The translations under genes and the position numbers were made by a program. Positions 43,167 to 53,787 of a stretch of DNA of 64,000 nt are shown here, piece by piece; position 1 is the first letter of the stretch, and each line of letters begins with the position of its first letter. Below the pieces are notes generated by a model. It was not told the origin of the DNA and searched no databases. It worked only from the letters and a program-made list of their open reading frames with translations. This stretch comes from Botryosphaeria dothidea (taxonomy: Eukaryota; Ascomycota; Dothideomycetes; Botryosphaeriales; Botryosphaeriaceae): NCBI GenBank assembly GCA_011503125.2, contig WWBZ02000001.1, positions 1,116,001 to 1,180,000 on the forward strand, read 5' to 3'.

Positions 43167-44734
43167 TTACTCGTCCCAGATGGTGCAGACAACCGCACCC
43201 GAAAGCGTAGCGATAGCGACAGGACCGCCCTCTTCAGCGGTCACGATCTTGCCGGTCTCGAGGTTGCGCTCCCAAATAACGACGGTGTTGTTGTTCTGGT
43301 GACCGACGGCGAGGAGGTCACCTGCCTTGTTTAGAGCGAAGTGACGCGGCGACCAGCCTCCCGAGGGAGCAAGCTGGAGGAGGTCAAGGGTGCCGTCGTC
43401 GTTGATGGTGAAGGTGGACAGCGTGTCCGAAGGGCCGGAACCGACCTTGGTCGAGTTCCTGAAGGAGATGTCGCGGTTCGAGACGATCAAGAATTTGTTG
43501 TCAGGCTGCGGTAAAGCCCATCAGTACTTCATCTTGCCGAACATTCACGAACAGCTTTTCACTTACGGAAAGAGCGATCTCAGACAGCGGCGAGGTCAGG
43601 GCAGGCACCTCGTTCTCGAAACCCAGCGCAGGGATCTCGGAGACCTTGGACCAGGTCAAGCCCTCGTCGGTGTAGGCGACCTTGTACGAATAGACGTACT
43701 GCGACAGCTCGCCGACGACGAAGTAGTACAGGTCGTCCGACGTCTCGGGCTTCCAGAAGACACCGTGGCGCGGGCCGGAGCCCGGATCGGTGCGCAGCGG
43801 CTCCAACTCCGTCAGGGGCGCCAGGTTTTCGGCATCCCACGCGAGAACGCGCGTGCGGTCGCCGCCCAGGTCGTTCATAATCAGGTACTTGCCCTCCGGG
43901 TCGACCAGGGTCTGGTGCATGTAGGACAGGTCTTGACGATCGATCACGGGTCCGGTGACTTCGAGGGTGGGGTTGATGATTTGGAGCGGCTCGTCGAGCG
44001 CGCCGTTGTCGCCCAGCGGGATCACCGAGATGGCGCTCTTGTTGCTGTAAGAGCTGGTCAGTCTTGGGGTTCTCTAGAAAGACGCTTCCTTCCTTTTGCT
44101 CCGCCATTTCCCCCATCTTTCAACTCTTTGTTCCTACGAGGCTGGACTTGAGACTACCAGCCATGGGGGGTAAGGAGCAACGAGGCGGATGTAAATGTTC
44201 TATAAAATCAGAAAATTCAACGTCCGAATGACTGCTTCACCTCCAATGATATGGCACCGCATTGAATATCAAAAACGACCAACCTCGTAATAAATGGGAG
44301 CAAACATAGTGAGATTGCCCTATCGCCACCGGCTTTGGAGGATTTACTTACTAGGAAGCAGTTGCAAATCCGCGCTTGCCCGCATTGTTGGTAAAGATCT
44401 CGTGGCTGACGCCGGAAAGGGGCGCGGTCACGGAGTCGATGCTCGTGAGGACGCCATCGGCGGCGACGGAGTAGGAGTTCATCGATCCGTTCACGGAAGA
44501 GCTGACTCCGCGGTCCAGGCAGTAGAGAAAGCGGCCAGCGGGGTCCAGGCTAATCCAGGAGGCATTTGCGCCGCACTTGGTCTTGCTGGTGGTGGCCAGG
44601 CTGCTGCCATTGTTTGCGCGAGTCAGGGCAAGGGAGGTCAGGTTTCCATCTGAGGTGGCGGCGTAGAGGTTGACTGCGTTTGAAGAGGTTGCGCAGAGCG
44701 CCGCAGAGAGGAAGAGGCTGTTGAATTGACGCAT
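43167..44734 (-). CDS. Secreted lactonase-fold (7-bladed beta-propeller) protein
   Basis: Three exons (44734-44352, 44044-43567, 43505-43167) give 399 residues. A signal peptide is likely (MRQFNSLFLSAALCATSSNA). The body has repeated propeller strands of the 6-phosphogluconolactonase/Lactonase family. These include LDPAGRFLYCLDRGVSS, SVIPLGDNGALDEPLQII, HQTLVDPEGKYLIMNDLGGD, GPRHGVFWKP and SPRHFALNKAGDLLAVGHQN. These proteins open lactone rings, for example of muconolactone or gluconolactone. The secreted fungal members are poorly characterised, so the substrate is unknown. Intron 1 is 307 nt, four to six times the usual size in this window, and contains repeat copy D; intron 2 is 61 nt. The start was chosen at the ATG beginning the signal peptide. 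Confidence 0.85.
44170..44244. repeat. Palindromic MITE-like repeat, copy D, inside an intron
   Basis: The left arm (GTAAGGAGCAACGAGGCGGA, then TGTAAATGTT) and the reversed right arm (GGTGAAGCAGTCATTCGGAC, then GTTGAATTTT) form an imperfect palindrome like the other copies. It lies within intron 1 of the lactonase-fold gene. Confidence 0.55.
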
Positions 44735-45699
44735 GGCGGGGGTCTGTAATGAGCGACTACTGTAAAAGAGTGCTGGACGAGCTACCGGGCGACTGGTATT
44801 CAAGATCAAGCCAGGAAGCTAGTTGTCCAGTGAAAACAAGTAAACGACAGCTCGGCGGGGACGCTTTAAAACATTTCCTCTCCTCTTCGGCAAACAGCGA
44901 CGATCCTGCATATTAGCCTGTAACTGCCAAGTCGACAATACGGGCGGGGCCAAGACCAAGGAGGGAAAACAAAAGGCCGGCGGGGGGAAACAGCATCTAT
45001 TTGACCTCGCGCCTTATGTGTTAGTCAGGAGGGCCGAGCCGCTTCAGATGGAGACCAAAGTCTATTCAAGCGTTCAGACACCATTGAGGTCTGCGCCCCC
45101 GGCCGGCCAAGGCACCGAGTCCACGGTACTGACACAGTCCTCCAGATGGCGCAATGGACAAGTCTCCAGAACTTCCGGAGTCCGGAGTACAGGGAAAAAA
45201 GGACCGGCATGCTCCGTGGCTCCCCCATGGAGGGGCGCTGCTCCGCATTGTGGGTTTTCCGCGGTTTACTTTTCCGAGTCCCGGCAAAGTTGTTGCCGCC
45301 GATTCCGGCGACACGGATGCAGTCGATGCTTTAAAGACTGCAGTCCGTCGGCGGGGAACCAAGACATATTTCTTCGCAGACATGATCTTCTGAGCTTATT
45401 AGGCCAAGCATTACGTACATAGTAACTGCAATTTTTCTGGGCGTGAACGTCTGTCATTGGTCCGTACATGACACAATTGTTCTGTTTCAACGTAGGTTCA
45501 CCATGTACCGCACTACATGACATGATGAAACAGCTCGGCATCGCAAATTTGATTCTCAGGGGCAGCTGCCAAGATTCGCAAACATTTCGAGAACGCATCC
45601 CGCCGGGAGAGATGCATGTTGGCAAGATTGTCTGTGCTTCTCTGCATGAATCGCATTCTGGATAGGAAGCTAAAAGCATCCGGATCCTCTTTGAGACCC

Positions 45700-45812
45700 G
45701 AGATCCGGAAAAGCAATAGGTTTAATGAAACAAACGACGATACTATCCCGTGGACTAGTGGTCTCTGACGACTCACTCTACCAGATACATCCGATTAACT
45801 TTTCCGGATCTC
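45700..45812. repeat. 14-bp perfect inverted repeat spanning 113 bp
   Basis: GAGATCCGGAAAAG at 45700-45713 is exactly inverted at 45799-45812 (CTTTTCCGGATCTC). The inner flanks also partly match (CAATAGG against TTAATCGG). It could be a remnant of a second small inverted-repeat element. Confidence 0.55.
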
Positions 45813-45927
45813 ACTGCGGCGGTATTCAAATTCCTGGCAGAGGCGAAGTAAACTACAAAGAAAATGATATACAGGGAGTTATCGCAGCCGGTGGTTAGGA
45901 ACAATCGCCTCCGAAAAGACAGCCTCA

Positions 45928-46010
45928 CAGGGAATGGAAGTATTCATCTGGATGACTTTGTCAGTGGAAATGCAATACAGTTCCATAAAGATGAATGGTT
46001 CCACTCCCTC
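45928..46010. repeat. Palindromic MITE-like repeat, copy E
   Basis: The left arm GGGAATGGAAGTATTCATCT, then GGATGACTTTGT, pairs with the reversed right arm GGGAGTGGAACCATTCATCT, then TTATGGAACTGT. About 32 bp per arm are well conserved, the clearest pair after copy B. Confidence 0.65.
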
Positions 46011-46418
46011 TGGCAGTGTTAGTCAGATATGCTGGTGGGAATCTCGGATTTGGCGCAAACCGTCCGCTGAAGTGCCCCTCTTTACGTATGCCATAGTAAA
46101 CAGATCTCCTGCGAGTCCTTGTTTGTCCGTGTGAGCAGCAATCATGCTTTCTTTTTCTATATTTGACAGGCAATAGAACTAGAACGACACCGTCCACTTG
46201 CAGGATATCAACCTTTGCTCTCTATTTTGCGAGGTTGAAGCAATACGTCTCAAGACAAGCCGGAGCTAAGCTGTCTGTTCTACCGCACGTCTGCCATAAA
46301 GAACCTGGATCGGAAGCCGTCCACACCCTTGTACCCGCTGCCGATCACCGAGATGCTCCCGAGCATAAATAGACCTCAGTCATGCCCTCCCCTCCGTCCC
46401 CCTTCAGCCAACAAAAAC

Positions 46419-46425
46419 ACAAAAA
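46419..46425 (-). terminator. Pol III T-tract terminator of tRNA-Lys
   Basis: On the minus strand a run of five T (in ATCTTTTTGTG) follows the tRNA 3' end by about 20 bp. Confidence 0.6.
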
Positions 46426-46441
46426 GATGAGTCGGGAATTG

Positions 46442-46514
46442 AGCCCAACGCGGGGGTCGAACCCGCAGCCTTGAGATTAAGAGTCTCACGCTCTACCGAT
46501 TGAGCTAGCCGGGC
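46442..46514 (-). tRNA. tRNA-Lys (anticodon CTT)
   Basis: The 73-nt minus-strand sequence folds as a full cloverleaf. The acceptor GCCCGGC pairs with GTTGGGC (two G-U pairs). The D-stem is GCTC/GAGC, the anticodon stem TGAGA/TCTCA with loop CTCTTAA (anticodon CTT, lysine), and the T-stem GCGGG/CCCGC with loop TTCGACC. The discriminator base is T in the DNA. There is no intron. A T5 tract lies about 20 bp after the 3' end, the usual RNA polymerase III stop. Confidence 0.95.
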
Positions 46515-47326
46515 GGGTAGGTGAACAAGTGGATCACTTATTACCAAATGTTGATGTAAGAAAATTGACAAATAATCTTTATCAAGACTCCAACTTGAGG
46601 AATCACGCACAAGCACTTCCTCCACATACAGAATACACGCAAAAAGCAAGAGAGACCTTTCCAAAGATGCTCCGAGGACTATGGGCGGCCCGGGGATCCG
46701 TTGAAGAAAATTTCATCCCCGATTTCCGGATCGGGACTAGTTTATCATGTGCTTAGTCAGAAGCTCACATGCATGTCTTTTGCTCAACCCATGCCGCACA
46801 AGTAAGCGACAAGGGCATGGAGGTCCATGGAACTTGCTTGGGCATCAATGGAAGGTTAATCGCTGAAGGGCTGTGATACCTACTCACATGTTACGCATCC
46901 ACTTACGCAACTGTTTCAATGCACACCGCACCTTTTATAGGCGGGTCAAATCACGATGCAGAAGAGCTTCAATTCTCTTCGACGTATTATGCATTGTTAC
47001 GAGAAGATATCATGGTGCGTGCAACCCCCCTGCCTGGAAAGTCAAGGATCGGGACGTGACCAAGTTCCTGTCAGGTAGCAATAGTACGACGCAACGCTCA
47101 TTACCGTGTAGACAGCTAACTTTAATAGCTTAGTGCTGGCTAGAAGTTGACGCGATCATCAGGGGATATAATTTCTAAGAGCCTCGAAAGGTTGACATCC
47201 TGTACGCTGCGCGAAATATGATGTCGTATCTTTTCTGCCTACAGAGGAGTGCTCCAGCCGACGGTTAACGTCGGGAATAATATTCCATACAAGAGGATAG
47301 ACAAAAGTTTGACTAAGATCTTTATC

Positions 47327-47406
47327 AGGAGTAGAAACATTCGTCTGGATGGCTATGTGTCTAAAAATGCAATACACTTGCGTGCGGATGAATGCTCCAA
47401 ATCTTC
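47327..47406. repeat. Palindromic MITE-like repeat, copy F
   Basis: The left arm AGTAGAAACATTCGTCTGGA, then TGGCTATGTGT, pairs with the reversed right arm GATTTGGAGCATTCATCCGC, then ACGCAAGTGT. The central sequence CTAAAAATGCAAT resembles the middle of copy E (GTGGAAATGCAAT), so E and F share more than their arms. Confidence 0.65.
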
Positions 47407-48129
47407 ATGCAAGTATTCTTATTGAAGGCCGTGACCGTTAACAATCGGCTACAGCACTCCTCTGTACTGTTGCACTACTTTGAAGCTCGAATTTCTATCC
47501 GCTAGTGAAGCAGAAGCGAGAATGTATTCAGAGGTTCCAAAAGCAGGTCGAGACTGTTTTCGACGCTGCAACCCGAAATGCCGGAAGAGCCGAACATGTG
47601 ATTAGGAGATCGATCATGCTATCTACAACACCTTGTAGAATGATGAAATTGACAGGTGAAAAGGAGACGTTCTCCCTGCCATACTGCAAGAAGGTGCCAC
47701 AAATAATAACGGCCCAATGGTTAATTAACCGTAGACCAACAGGGAAGTTCGATGGGGTTGAACCTCGGCACCCAACGGTCTTCCCCCACATCGCACTATA
47801 TTGGAGGCTCTGTAACTAGCTAAAGGCAAACTGAAAAAGGAAAAGCAACATGTCCCGTGATCATCATCGGCCAATCGATGCTCTTGAAGTACGAAAGCGA
47901 GCCCCCCAAGAAGATCGCCGCGGGGACGATGCTCATTATTGAAAGATCGTATTCTCCCCGCTTGCTCAAGCGAAGTTGCTTAAACTCGGCATCAGATGCT
48001 AGCAAGCCTCACATGAGAACGCTTGCTCTTTTGTTTAGGTATAAAGCATGGCGGTAGCTTATACACGTCAAGATTCGCGGAACGACACGCTCTTTTTGAG
48101 TTACCCGCTGGAACTAAACTTTCGTCAAG

Positions 48130-49585
48130 ATGTTCTCCCTACTCGTTCAATTGCTGTGTTGGGTTACGCTGGCTGCAGGGCAGGACACCAGGCCTCCGCC
48201 TCCAAGTCAAGACCCCTTTTACCAACAGCCTGACAACATTTCCAGCTATGCACCTGGCGCCGTCATTCGCTCGCGACAGGTCTCCAACCAGCTGCAGCCA
48301 TTCTTGCCGCTGCCAGTCGACGTCTCGGTTCAGGAGGTTCACCAATATATGTACCGGACGACCGACAGCCTGGGCGATGCGGTCGCAGCAGTCACGACAA
48401 TCTTGGTCCCTTACAATGCCAACCCGAACAAGCTCCTGTCGTACCAGACCGCCTACGACTCGGCCAATCCGGACTGCAGTCCCTCGTACACACTTAGATT
48501 TGGCACTGCCGAGGGCGGACTAGCCGGGATCGTGGGCCCGAACAGTACCTTGTCCATTGATACGCCATTCGTAAGTGTTTCTCGTACCTGCATCATCCAT
48601 GCTCTTCATCTTCCATTGCGGACATCCTTTCCTAATACACACACCTCGGCAGCTCGCCGCCTCCCTCAACCAAGGCTGGTACGTCGTGACCTCCGACTAC
48701 GAAGGCTTGGAAGCCCAATTCGTCGCGGGGCTGCAAGCCGGCTACGCGACGCTCGACTCCATGCGCGTCGCGCTGAGCGAGGGACCTTCTCTCGGCCTCT
48801 CGCCGACCGCTCGATACGCCATGTGGGGCTATTCAGGCGGCTCACTCGCCAGCGAATGGGCCGCGGAGCTGCAGCCATCCTACGCGCCCGAGCTCTCCTT
48901 CGAAGGCGCAGCATTGGGCGGCCTCATCGCCAACGTGACGGCCGTCGCCGTGACGATCAACAAGTCGCTCTTCGCCGGCCTCGGCTTCGCGGGCATCATC
49001 GGCCTCTCGCGCGCCTACCCCAACCTGACGCAGTACCTCGACGAGAGCCTGCTCCTGGAGAAGCGCGACGAGTTCTTCGAGCGCGGCGGCTTCTGCCTCG
49101 TCGGCGACACGCTCGCCGGCGCCAACCAAGACCTCTACACCTACTTCAGCACGGGCGAGGGCGCCCTGAGCGACCCCGTGCCCGCCAGCGTGCTGGACGC
49201 CTCGGGCCAGATGGGTGTTTACGGCACGCCGCAGATGCCGCTGTACATCTACCACGCGCAGGGCGACGAGGTCAGCCCGTCGGTCGAGACGGACGAGTAC
49301 GTGGCGCAATTCTGCGGGCAGGGCGGCGTGACCATCGAGTATTACCGCAACCTGTTCGGCGAGCATGCTACCGAGGCAATCTTGGGCTCAGCAAACGCGT
49401 TGGGATGGGTGGCCGATCGGCTGGATGGGAAGGCGTTGGACATCCAGGCGGGGTCATGCAAGACTGAGAATATCTTCATTTCGACCATCGAACCTGATAC
49501 CCTTCCGCTGCTAGGCCTGGAGCTCATATCTGTTATCCAAACGATCTTAGGAGGAATGCTGGGCGAGGGACTTCCTAATACCTGA
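48130..49585 (+). CDS. Secretory lipase (LIP family, CalA-like)
   Basis: Two exons (48130-48570, 48653-49585) give 457 residues. A signal peptide (MFSLLVQLLCWVTLAAG) marks it for secretion. The alpha/beta-hydrolase nucleophile is Ser208 in GYSGG, the acid is Asp352 in HAQGDEVS, and the histidine is His385 in FGEHATEAI. The N-terminal DPFYQQP and FVPLP-like region and the WYVVTSDYEGLEAQFVAG block are typical of the Candida antarctica lipase A/secretory lipase family, which hydrolyses triacylglycerols and other esters. Cys residues at 116, 295 and 368 could form disulfides. The coding part from 48700 on is very GC-rich at third positions, unlike the AT-richer flanks. Confidence 0.92.
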
Positions 49586-50358
49586 ATTAGTAAATTAGCG
49601 ATAGGGGAATATCGAGAGAGAACCACGGAATGAAATGTACGTACGGAAAGGGATCATTAATCAAGCCTGGCCAGGTTTCTGCAGAAGACGCAATAGAAAG
49701 TTCGAGCAAGTGATACAGGGTTTGAGGAAAGCCTCTAAGAATCATTATGCGTTTCTCTCGTGACGGTATTTTGTTTAACCGTGCTCTAAGTACATACAAA
49801 AAGGTATTGGGGAATGGATGAAGTTCAACAGCGTCATTGTATCAGGGCAGAAAACCACCCACGCATTTCATCATACATGCAATGTTGGAAAACATAACGA
49901 CTTGACTCCCAAGCTCGAACATCAGCAGAGTAATACGATCTGTGGAAATTCTAAGAGAAACCAAAACAGAAGAAGAAACCTGGGTCGTCGTAGATTCTCC
50001 AGGCCAGACATTGAAATAGGGTATTGTAATACTGGCAAACGCCAAAGAATAAGAGGGTATGACATTAGGAGCACTTGCCAATGATAGCTGGCGCCTGTAA
50101 AAGTGCGCTAATGCAGCAATAATACCCAAACGGAAGACAAGACCCGCCGTATCAACTCCGGGGTTTATGCATATGCTGTTTTTTCTGACTTTGAACGAGA
50201 ACACACAGATTGACGCCGGTCTAGATGGATTTACAGAATCCGCTGCGTGAAGTAGGAGGATGCCGTGGTTGGTCGCGGGATTGTCGAGAACTCCGGGGGT
50301 TTGGTGCGGAGTTCCTTGACGTTGAGGATGACGCCAAGATCGGTTGACGATGGTATCC
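49586..50358. other. Convergent intergenic spacer
   Basis: 3' spacer between the lipase (+) and the KRE6-type gene (-), moderately AT-rich, with no gene or repeat recognised. Confidence 0.5.
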
Positions 50359-52593
50359 TTAGGAACTTGAGTCGGACTTCGGGCTCGCACTGCACTTATG
50401 GACTAGCGAATTCTTCGGCCAGTCGTAATCCGTTTGATGCCTGGTCTTCTGTTAGACTTTGTTTTCATAGCGTGAGCGACCAAAGGCAAACATACCATCT
50501 CGTCAAGTTCACGTTAGCGTAGGGTTCGGGGTGCTGGGCGATGTATTCCGTAGTGGGATAATCAGGAGGATCGCAAGTCATCATCTCACTATCCTCATCC
50601 TGGTAAATGCGGATGTAATCGATCCTCATCGTCGCAGGGAGAGTCGAGGCGATACCGGTCGTGTTGATGGTCGAGAACGAGTCAGACATGCCAAAGTTGA
50701 CGATGATAGCCATGGGTTCCTCGGGAATGGTCCTCTGCGCGATATTTCCGTTGGGTCCAATCGCTCTTGCATCAAGAGTCCAAGTCGGATCATCGCCTAC
50801 AAACCACGTCACGTAGCCTTCCTCGCCCGGACTGTAGTCAAAGGCATACTTCTGGTAGGCGTTGCCATCATACCAGTCGTTGTTCAAGTTGGCAAGGCCT
50901 GAGATGGCCTGCTGATACGGACCTCCAGCGTAGGGATTGATCGTGGTAGTGGAATGATCATAAACCTCAAAAAAGTCTGCTATTATCAGTAAAGTGGACC
51001 ACAAATATTTAAGAGTGGCAGCAACAGATAGACTCACCGTAATTAGGCTGATACCAAATGTCGAATGGTGCCAATTGACAACTCTGCGAAACCACACCAA
51101 TGTATTCACCGGTTGGCAGAGGGTGGTTACTGGCCTCAATGACATCGATCTCGGGTGCAGATCTCGATTTGCCAGGGTTCGGATGATCTTCGCCGTTGCA
51201 AGTGCAAGCGGGCATTTTCATACCCGGCAAGTAATTGATACCGTCGGTCGAGCTCTGATTTGCAGTAATACCGGCATCGCATGTGTCCGAATAACTGTAT
51301 GGCCACATGCCATCGGTTGTTGCTGCGAAGCCAGGCCTGCCGAGGTTGCCCATGGCCCAAAAGCCTGGCCAGAAACCGACCGTATCTCCGCGACCAGGGA
51401 GAGAAATCGACGCCTCCAGATGACCACCTTTGAAGCAAAGTTTGTTCCAGGACTGAAGCATGCCGGATCTATAGTCCAAATCATGGTTTGCGAATGCCTC
51501 AAACTTGATATTAAGAGTGCCATCTTTGGTGGTCACAGCGTCCGGATCGTACCACTGGTGGTTATCAGCGACCGTGCGATACTGAAAGGTGCACTCTGAC
51601 ATACCTCAAGATCCTGTGTCACACCGTACCAGAAGTCCATTGCCTGGAAATATGGGTCATCCTCCTCGTAGAAAGTCCGACCATCCTTGTTGAACTCGTC
51701 GGAGAACTACCGGGTGTTAGCAAATCGTATGACGGACATGGAAAAGATCACCCATACCACCAGCTTTTGCTTCTTTCCTGAGTAGTAAGACGTCCGAGAC
51801 TTGACACTATCCGGGGTATCTGGGTCGATCAAACCCTTGCGAATGTTCTTGAATAGATCTTGCTTGACGTCAATGCAGTTCGGATCCTTCGAGCAGGCAT
51901 TCCCCGTAGGATCAATAAGCTTCTGGGCAAAGGTCCTGCGAGTCGCGTTAGCTGGAGGCGATCATGAGTTTTCCGAACAACCTACAAGATAGGATAACCG
52001 ATGAATAGCATCAGCAAGCCCAGAGTAAGCAGCGCCAAACCACCGACGTTCAACATTCCACGTCTGTTCCAAATGTTGCAATCGCGGGGTTCCTTGTCGG
52101 CCGGGTCTGGCTCGTGCAGATAGTCGTCTTTCTCGACATCTTCGGGGAAGAGCAGCAGGCCTGCCGAGGGTGTGATGTTGTATTTCTCCGAGACAGTCTG
52201 GGTATTGAGGGATAGGTCGTCCTCGCTGCCAGCTCTCGACGGGGCTCTCGAGTCCTCGAAGGGCGAGTAGAAAGGCCCGTGGTTGTTCCCCGACTCGGAG
52301 CTCCAGCTAGTCCTTCGCGAATCGTAACCCGGGGAGTCCTCGTCGCGGAAACGTCTTGTTTGCGAAGGGCGCGGCGGAATGAGGAATTCTGCTGACTCGT
52401 TGACGGTACCGGTTTGTGTGTAAACAGGCCTGGTGTCAACGGTCAAGGAGCGCGACGAATCTTGACGCGAAGCCGAAGGGCGTACGGCTTGACCGTCGTT
52501 CAAGATGTTGCTGGAGCTCGAATTGAGGCGGATGTGCGGTGGCGCGTTCTGCGCATCCCTCGCCGGGTCAGACGAGCCTGGCGGGGAGGACAT
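50359..52593 (-). CDS. KRE6/SKN1-type beta-glucan synthesis-associated GH16 protein
   Basis: Six exons (52593-51986, 51935-51758, 51706-51605, 51554-51038, 50976-50496, 50440-50359) give 655 residues. Kre6/Skn1 are type II membrane glycoside hydrolase 16 family proteins of the ER/Golgi needed for beta-1,6-glucan of the cell wall. Residues 1-180 are a Ser-rich cytosolic tail, 181-203 the membrane anchor ([20 protein letters not shown]), and the lumenal domain starts with [20 protein letters not shown]. The GH16 core has [32 protein letters not shown] and the catalytic EIDVIE (Glu431, Asp433, Glu436). The C-terminus ends in [13 protein letters not shown] and a short Ser tail. The last acceptor was taken at 50441; an AG 8 nt earlier would produce an immediate stop. 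Confidence 0.92.
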
Positions 52594-53787
52594 GGAAAGC
52601 GAGTGTGGGCGGCGCGAGACCAGGCAGGGAGCGGATGGGTTTTAGAGGGCGGAGATGGAGTGTTTCTCGATGTTTCCGGCTGGAGCAGCGGAGTCGCAGG
52701 CGCGCAGGCGGTGCTCGTAGTGGACGCGGAAGAGAGAGATATAGGCTTGAATTATTTTGAGGACCGAAAGGGGCGTTCCTAGCTTCTTTGGCGGGCTGGA
52801 GCAGGGTCTAGCAGCATTCGAGAGCGCGATTGGTCGGAGGCAGGGCAGAGGGCGAATAGAAATTGGCAGCAACTGGGAATTGAGGCGTGATCTTAGATCT
52901 GCGGCGACCCAGAGGCGACCAGCAGGCGGCGCATTCCCTTGGCCCAATGCGAACGCCCAGCAAATCAGGGCAGCCGGCCAGCACGACATGCGAGGAGCTG
53001 CGCAAGCCCTCCGAGACGCCTGCCGCTATGCCATCATCGCCGCCCGCCCAACGCTCCGCTCCACGCCGCCAAAGTCGCTCGTGTTCTGGTCGGAGCTTGC
53101 GCCTTTGCTGGCTCGTGTGCTCGTGTCCTCGTCCACCGACTCTGCCACCGCGCCGATCTCCCGCGATCCCACCACTCTGCGATAGAGAAAGGCGTCCACA
53201 ACACGAAGGCACCAGAAGTTGCGCGGCCTGCGCATTTCCGCGCCTGGCCGATGCACCCCTGAGCCGCCCCATGTCGCTGCATTACCGTCTCGCCGCGTCT
53301 GCATCCAAGAATGCTCGCAATGCTGCCTGGGCGCAAACATTTTGAAATAAGCCGCTGTTTCTGTCTGTGAACGCGTCCTCCACACCGGTGCGCCCCCAGC
53401 CTGCGCCATACCGCTTCGTGCCACCAGAGCAGCAAGCTCTGGTGGAATGTTGCGCTGATCGGCTCGTCACCTGAACCATGCTCCTGTCATGCTTGTCCAG
53501 ATGCTTGTCTCCAATTAATAACCGCACTAAGCTGCGCTCTCTGCGTTGCCTTTAATATCCGGCCGCTGCTAATAATTTCTGTCCCGATCTTATGTGTGCA
53601 AGGCGTCCACTGTTCCGAACCCTTTCGGCTGTAAAAGCTTGCTCCGGCTAATGCACAATGCGCTGCCATTTACATATCTACCATTGCATTTCCCGTCGAT
53701 AATCTCTGCAGGCACTGTTTCATTTCAATCTATCACATGACTGCGACCATCCCTAAGAACGCCTGAGCCCTTATACTTCTTGGGTAT
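52594..53787. other. Intergenic region upstream of the KRE6-type gene
   Basis: GC-rich in its left two-thirds, as expected for a promoter and leader. Overlapping ORFs on both strands look like chance products. There is no recognisable gene or repeat. Confidence 0.45.

Larger units (their letters stand above)
44735..48129. other. Repeat-rich intergenic island with a tRNA gene
   Basis: 3.4 kb without a supported protein gene. It holds tRNA-Lys, palindromic repeats E and F and a separate inverted repeat at 45700-45812. The ORF at 47505-47819 (104 codons, plus) has no recognisable family and I do not call it. Confidence 0.5.

Noticed and set aside
27716..47175. Shared 13-mer GGGATATAATTTC at about 27.8 and 47.2 kb, and GGGATAACGT at 18.5 and 27.7 kb
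   Set aside because: Exact matches of this length are expected by chance in 64 kb, and the flanks do not align.
47690..47800. tRNA-like stretch (GTTCGATGGGGTTGAACC)
   Set aside because: A T-arm-like sequence is present, but no matching acceptor, D or anticodon stems can be built around it.
51840..51935. Suspected frameshift in the KRE6-type gene near the start of exon 2
   Set aside because: Recounting the bases at the line junction showed the frame is continuous with the acceptor at 51936; the exon sum is a whole number of codons.
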